In this document: in pieces, positions 61,526-64,000 of the stretch
Position numbering within the stretch: position 1 is the stretch's first letter
Layout: the number at the start of each line of letters is the position of its first letter
Assembly: GCA_964035545.1 (NCBI GenBank)
Contig: OZ037769.1
Span: forward strand, 2,635,001 to 2,699,000
DNA length: 64,000 nt
Source of the DNA: Bugula neritina
Taxonomy: Eukaryota; Bryozoa; Gymnolaemata; Cheilostomatida; Bugulidae
Direction of reading: 5' to 3'
Notes under the pieces: model-generated
Database searches by the model: none
What the model was told of the DNA's origin: nothing
What the model saw: only the letters and a program-made list of their open reading frames with translations
Program-made: the position numbers and the translations under genes

Positions 61526-64000
61526 TCATAACCCTTCTAGAACTTGTCTGTATTCTTGTGGGGGTAACAAACTTCTTGGTGCATTCAGTGAAATATGAAT
61601 TTGCAATTTATCGTTATTATGGCGGAAAAGATTAGCTAAAGATGCAAATGCGCTGGTTATCGTGTATAGAATGTGTGCAGGGAATGGTAATTTGCATATT
61701 ACTGAGTCTACCCTCTCTTTATTAAAACCTTTGAAAATCATTTTGTAGTGTAATTGGTCATGGAAATGTCTGAATACATCAGCTCTCCTCTAATCCCTTC
61801 TGACAAGCACTCCTACAGTTGTCACCCAAAACAGATGTATCTAACCACTTCACCACGCGGCATGGGATCTTTCCAGATTTAAGCTGGCATAGTGCGTGAC
61901 ATGCAGTTAAATTTGAAATTATTCCAAGTGTGAAGCAGCTGGTTGATTTGGCTATTGTTGACCTGACAATGTATCTACCACAGCAGCTCAATGCTATGTG
62001 TACATCAGCCTTGAAGACCTGTATAACATTCGTCTATTGATTATGTTTGATTAATGTAGTACTATACTATGAAGGTCACCATTTTGCTTGCCTGTTAATA
62101 AGAAATATTATTATGAGTAATAAAAATTATTTATCTCTGGCTAGAGCTTTTTCAAGTGTTGAAATTCTTCAATAAATGTATTTTAAATCTCTGCAGTCTT
62201 AAATATTTTATGAAGTGATATTGGAATATACAAATGAAATCCAAGTGTTGGTCTATGGAGTTACATCATATTTCCCTGGAACTCTACTGGCTATTCTAAC
62301 TAGTAGCTAGAGACTGGCTTGATCCAGTTTCCTTTGTTTCTGTTCATCACTTTTTATCCAATCTAATTGTCAGTATCATGTTATATAAAGGAGCGTTTAG
62401 CATCAGGGCCAAAGAAGGCGTCAACTTTTATGCAATGGACCCTATGGAGTTAGAAAACAAATCAAAGCGGAATATGATGATAACACATTTCACATGATAT
62501 TGGAATCTAGCCTGTTAGCATATCTCTGCTTATATCACAGGTCCCATGTCTGATAGTGCAGCCTGGCTTCTTGCAATTGTGCATAGGGGGTCGAATTATC
62601 GCACAACACTTGAGATCAGCTTGTTCACAGAGAAAGGGAGTCGGTCAGCTCTCCGTCAATCATCAAAGCTCAGTTATCTGCGTTGGATATCACAAAGAAG
62701 CTTGTTGACTATTGACTAGTCACGTAATCTCTCATAATACAAGAATATTAGTCTTGTGTACTTATAACAAATATGTATGTTTTATATCACATTACAGATT
62801 CCACGTTTCATTATACCTGGCGTCTATAGTAACACGGCCTTATGAAACATAACTATATCAATACCTACGCGTTGAAAAATGCCCAACCGTTATATAACGC
62901 TCAAATGAGTCAATATTTTTGCCATCATCCGATATTTTGTCAATATTTTGAATAGTAAATTTTTTACTCTACTTCGACCCCCAGCGCCCCTAAGCCTACA
63001 TATCTTAGAATGTGTATTGGTTGCTATAGGAGCAGTTGGGATAAAGTCCCAGAGCAGTGTTGACGCGGCACTAATGTTCACTTAAGCACATGTAGTTAAT
63101 ACTCTCACTGTCAAGTGGAAGATATTATGTTATACAGTCAATATAATCCGATACTTCACCATGACATGCTACCCACTGTTTTGAGTCAATAACAGGGTCG
63201 ATCTGTAGATCACCTTCACCTTTATTTATTTTCCTTGCATTGACGCATATACTGTTTGTTGTGTCACGCCACATGTGGCACTGGCAAAAGTATTCAAGGA
63301 ATGCTGCATTTTATTCTGCTAAGTTATGTATTCAACTCATGTTACACTGTACCCCTGCAGTTCAGTTCCACTTTGTTTAGATTGAGAAAATTAGAAGAAT
63401 ATTTCCATATTTCATTATTTGATCTATTAATTGCCTGCTAATTAATCAGAAGGATGAATGGCTGGATTTCCTGCAGGTAGTTTACTTTGCTGATCAGCTT
63501 TGCTGATTATCTAACCATCTGCTGGACTTGTGTTCCTAATATGCGAGGAATGCCGTATAAGATGTTTCGGCTAAGAATTCAGAGATGTACAATATTCATC
63601 TGAATGTCAGTGTAGTGAAGCCAAATAATGTTGAGCCAAGATTTTCCAATTTATTATTCATGATGTCAACTCAACATTTACACCACATTTGGCAAATTAA
63701 CTTACACTTCATCTCTACCCGTCATGACGTACTCCGATATCTTATTTCTGGAAGTGCTATGCTGTTATTGTTTACGTTGTTTGAATGAAAAGGGTCCCAA
63801 CATTTGACAGCATTGTAAAATTTGTAATGTTGAAACTGGGTTTATTGCATTATCATATTGCTTTGCATTTCCTTCTAGAAAGTAAAGAAGAAGTCAAATG
63901 ATTAGCAGGGCTCAAAGACTGCTATCCTATAGCAGAGTTATAGTTGCTCAATTTAATACTGGAATGTTTATCTTCAATTTTGTAGTTACAACGTGTCCAA
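61526..64000. other. Downstream region without recognisable genes
   Basis: AATAAA at 62119-62124 and 62171-62176 are candidate HAX1 polyadenylation signals. Beyond these I see no exon with convincing splice sites or a recognisable protein motif. A minus-strand A-box-like TGGTGAAGTGG near 61855 lacks a matching B box. Confidence 0.45.

Noticed and set aside
61795-61870. A-box-like TGGTGAAGTGG on the minus strand, possible second tRNA-like repeat
   Set aside because: No B box at the right distance and no cloverleaf.

Overview
The window is AT-rich eukaryotic nuclear DNA from an invertebrate animal. The coding signal is in short exons separated by GT-AG introns of about 0.1 to 2 kb. The recognisable proteins are metazoan (CREB with a KID, a CREBRF/REPTOR-type bZIP, a LIV-1 zinc transporter, a START-domain protein, a HAX1 homologue and a NOPCHAP1-like protein), and minisatellites and cryptic simple repeats are abundant. 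I cannot name the species. A lophotrochozoan or another compact-intron marine invertebrate fits, but that is inference. All gene models were spliced by eye; every model closes with consistent intron phases and an in-frame stop.

Layout: 2.3-7.0 kb (+) CREBRF/REPTOR-like bZIP copy A. 7.0-12.7 kb intergenic with an (AT)n block and a CRE/E-box cluster. 12.7-15.5 kb (+) a second, diverged CREBRF-like copy B. 15.5-26.1 kb a gene desert holding cryptic simple repeats, a CTG/CTA trinucleotide tract and a 9-bp satellite. 26.1-36.1 kb (+) a twelve-exon ZIP (SLC39, LIV-1 subfamily) zinc transporter, whose introns carry a perfect 192-bp palindrome and several minisatellites at splice junctions. 36.1-40.4 kb non-coding, probably with the CREB promoter. 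40.5-43.6 kb (+) a short CREB. 44.7-48.6 kb (-) an unrecognised ten-exon basic, Ser-rich protein, convergent with CREB. 49.2-49.8 kb (-) a NOPCHAP1-like gene with an uninterrupted coding region. 52.3-55.0 kb (-) a STARD4/5/6-type START protein. 57.0-61.3 kb (+) HAX1, divergent from the START gene. 61.5-64 kb nothing recognisable.

The genes look like ordinary, mostly unrelated housekeeping or signalling neighbours. Three of the eight are bZIP factors, but CREB is separated from the CREBRF pair by the transporter. The most distinctive features are not protein genes. (i) Tandem repeats sit on or contain splice sites or the stop codon in at least six places. (ii) A perfect zero-spacer palindrome carries a hammerhead-ribozyme-like core in each arm. 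(iii) Both CREBRF-like paralogues appear to lack the bZIP invariant Asn. (iv) A 22-bp perfect palindrome carries back-to-back AATAAA signals between two convergent genes. Identifications come from recalled family features; no database search was possible.
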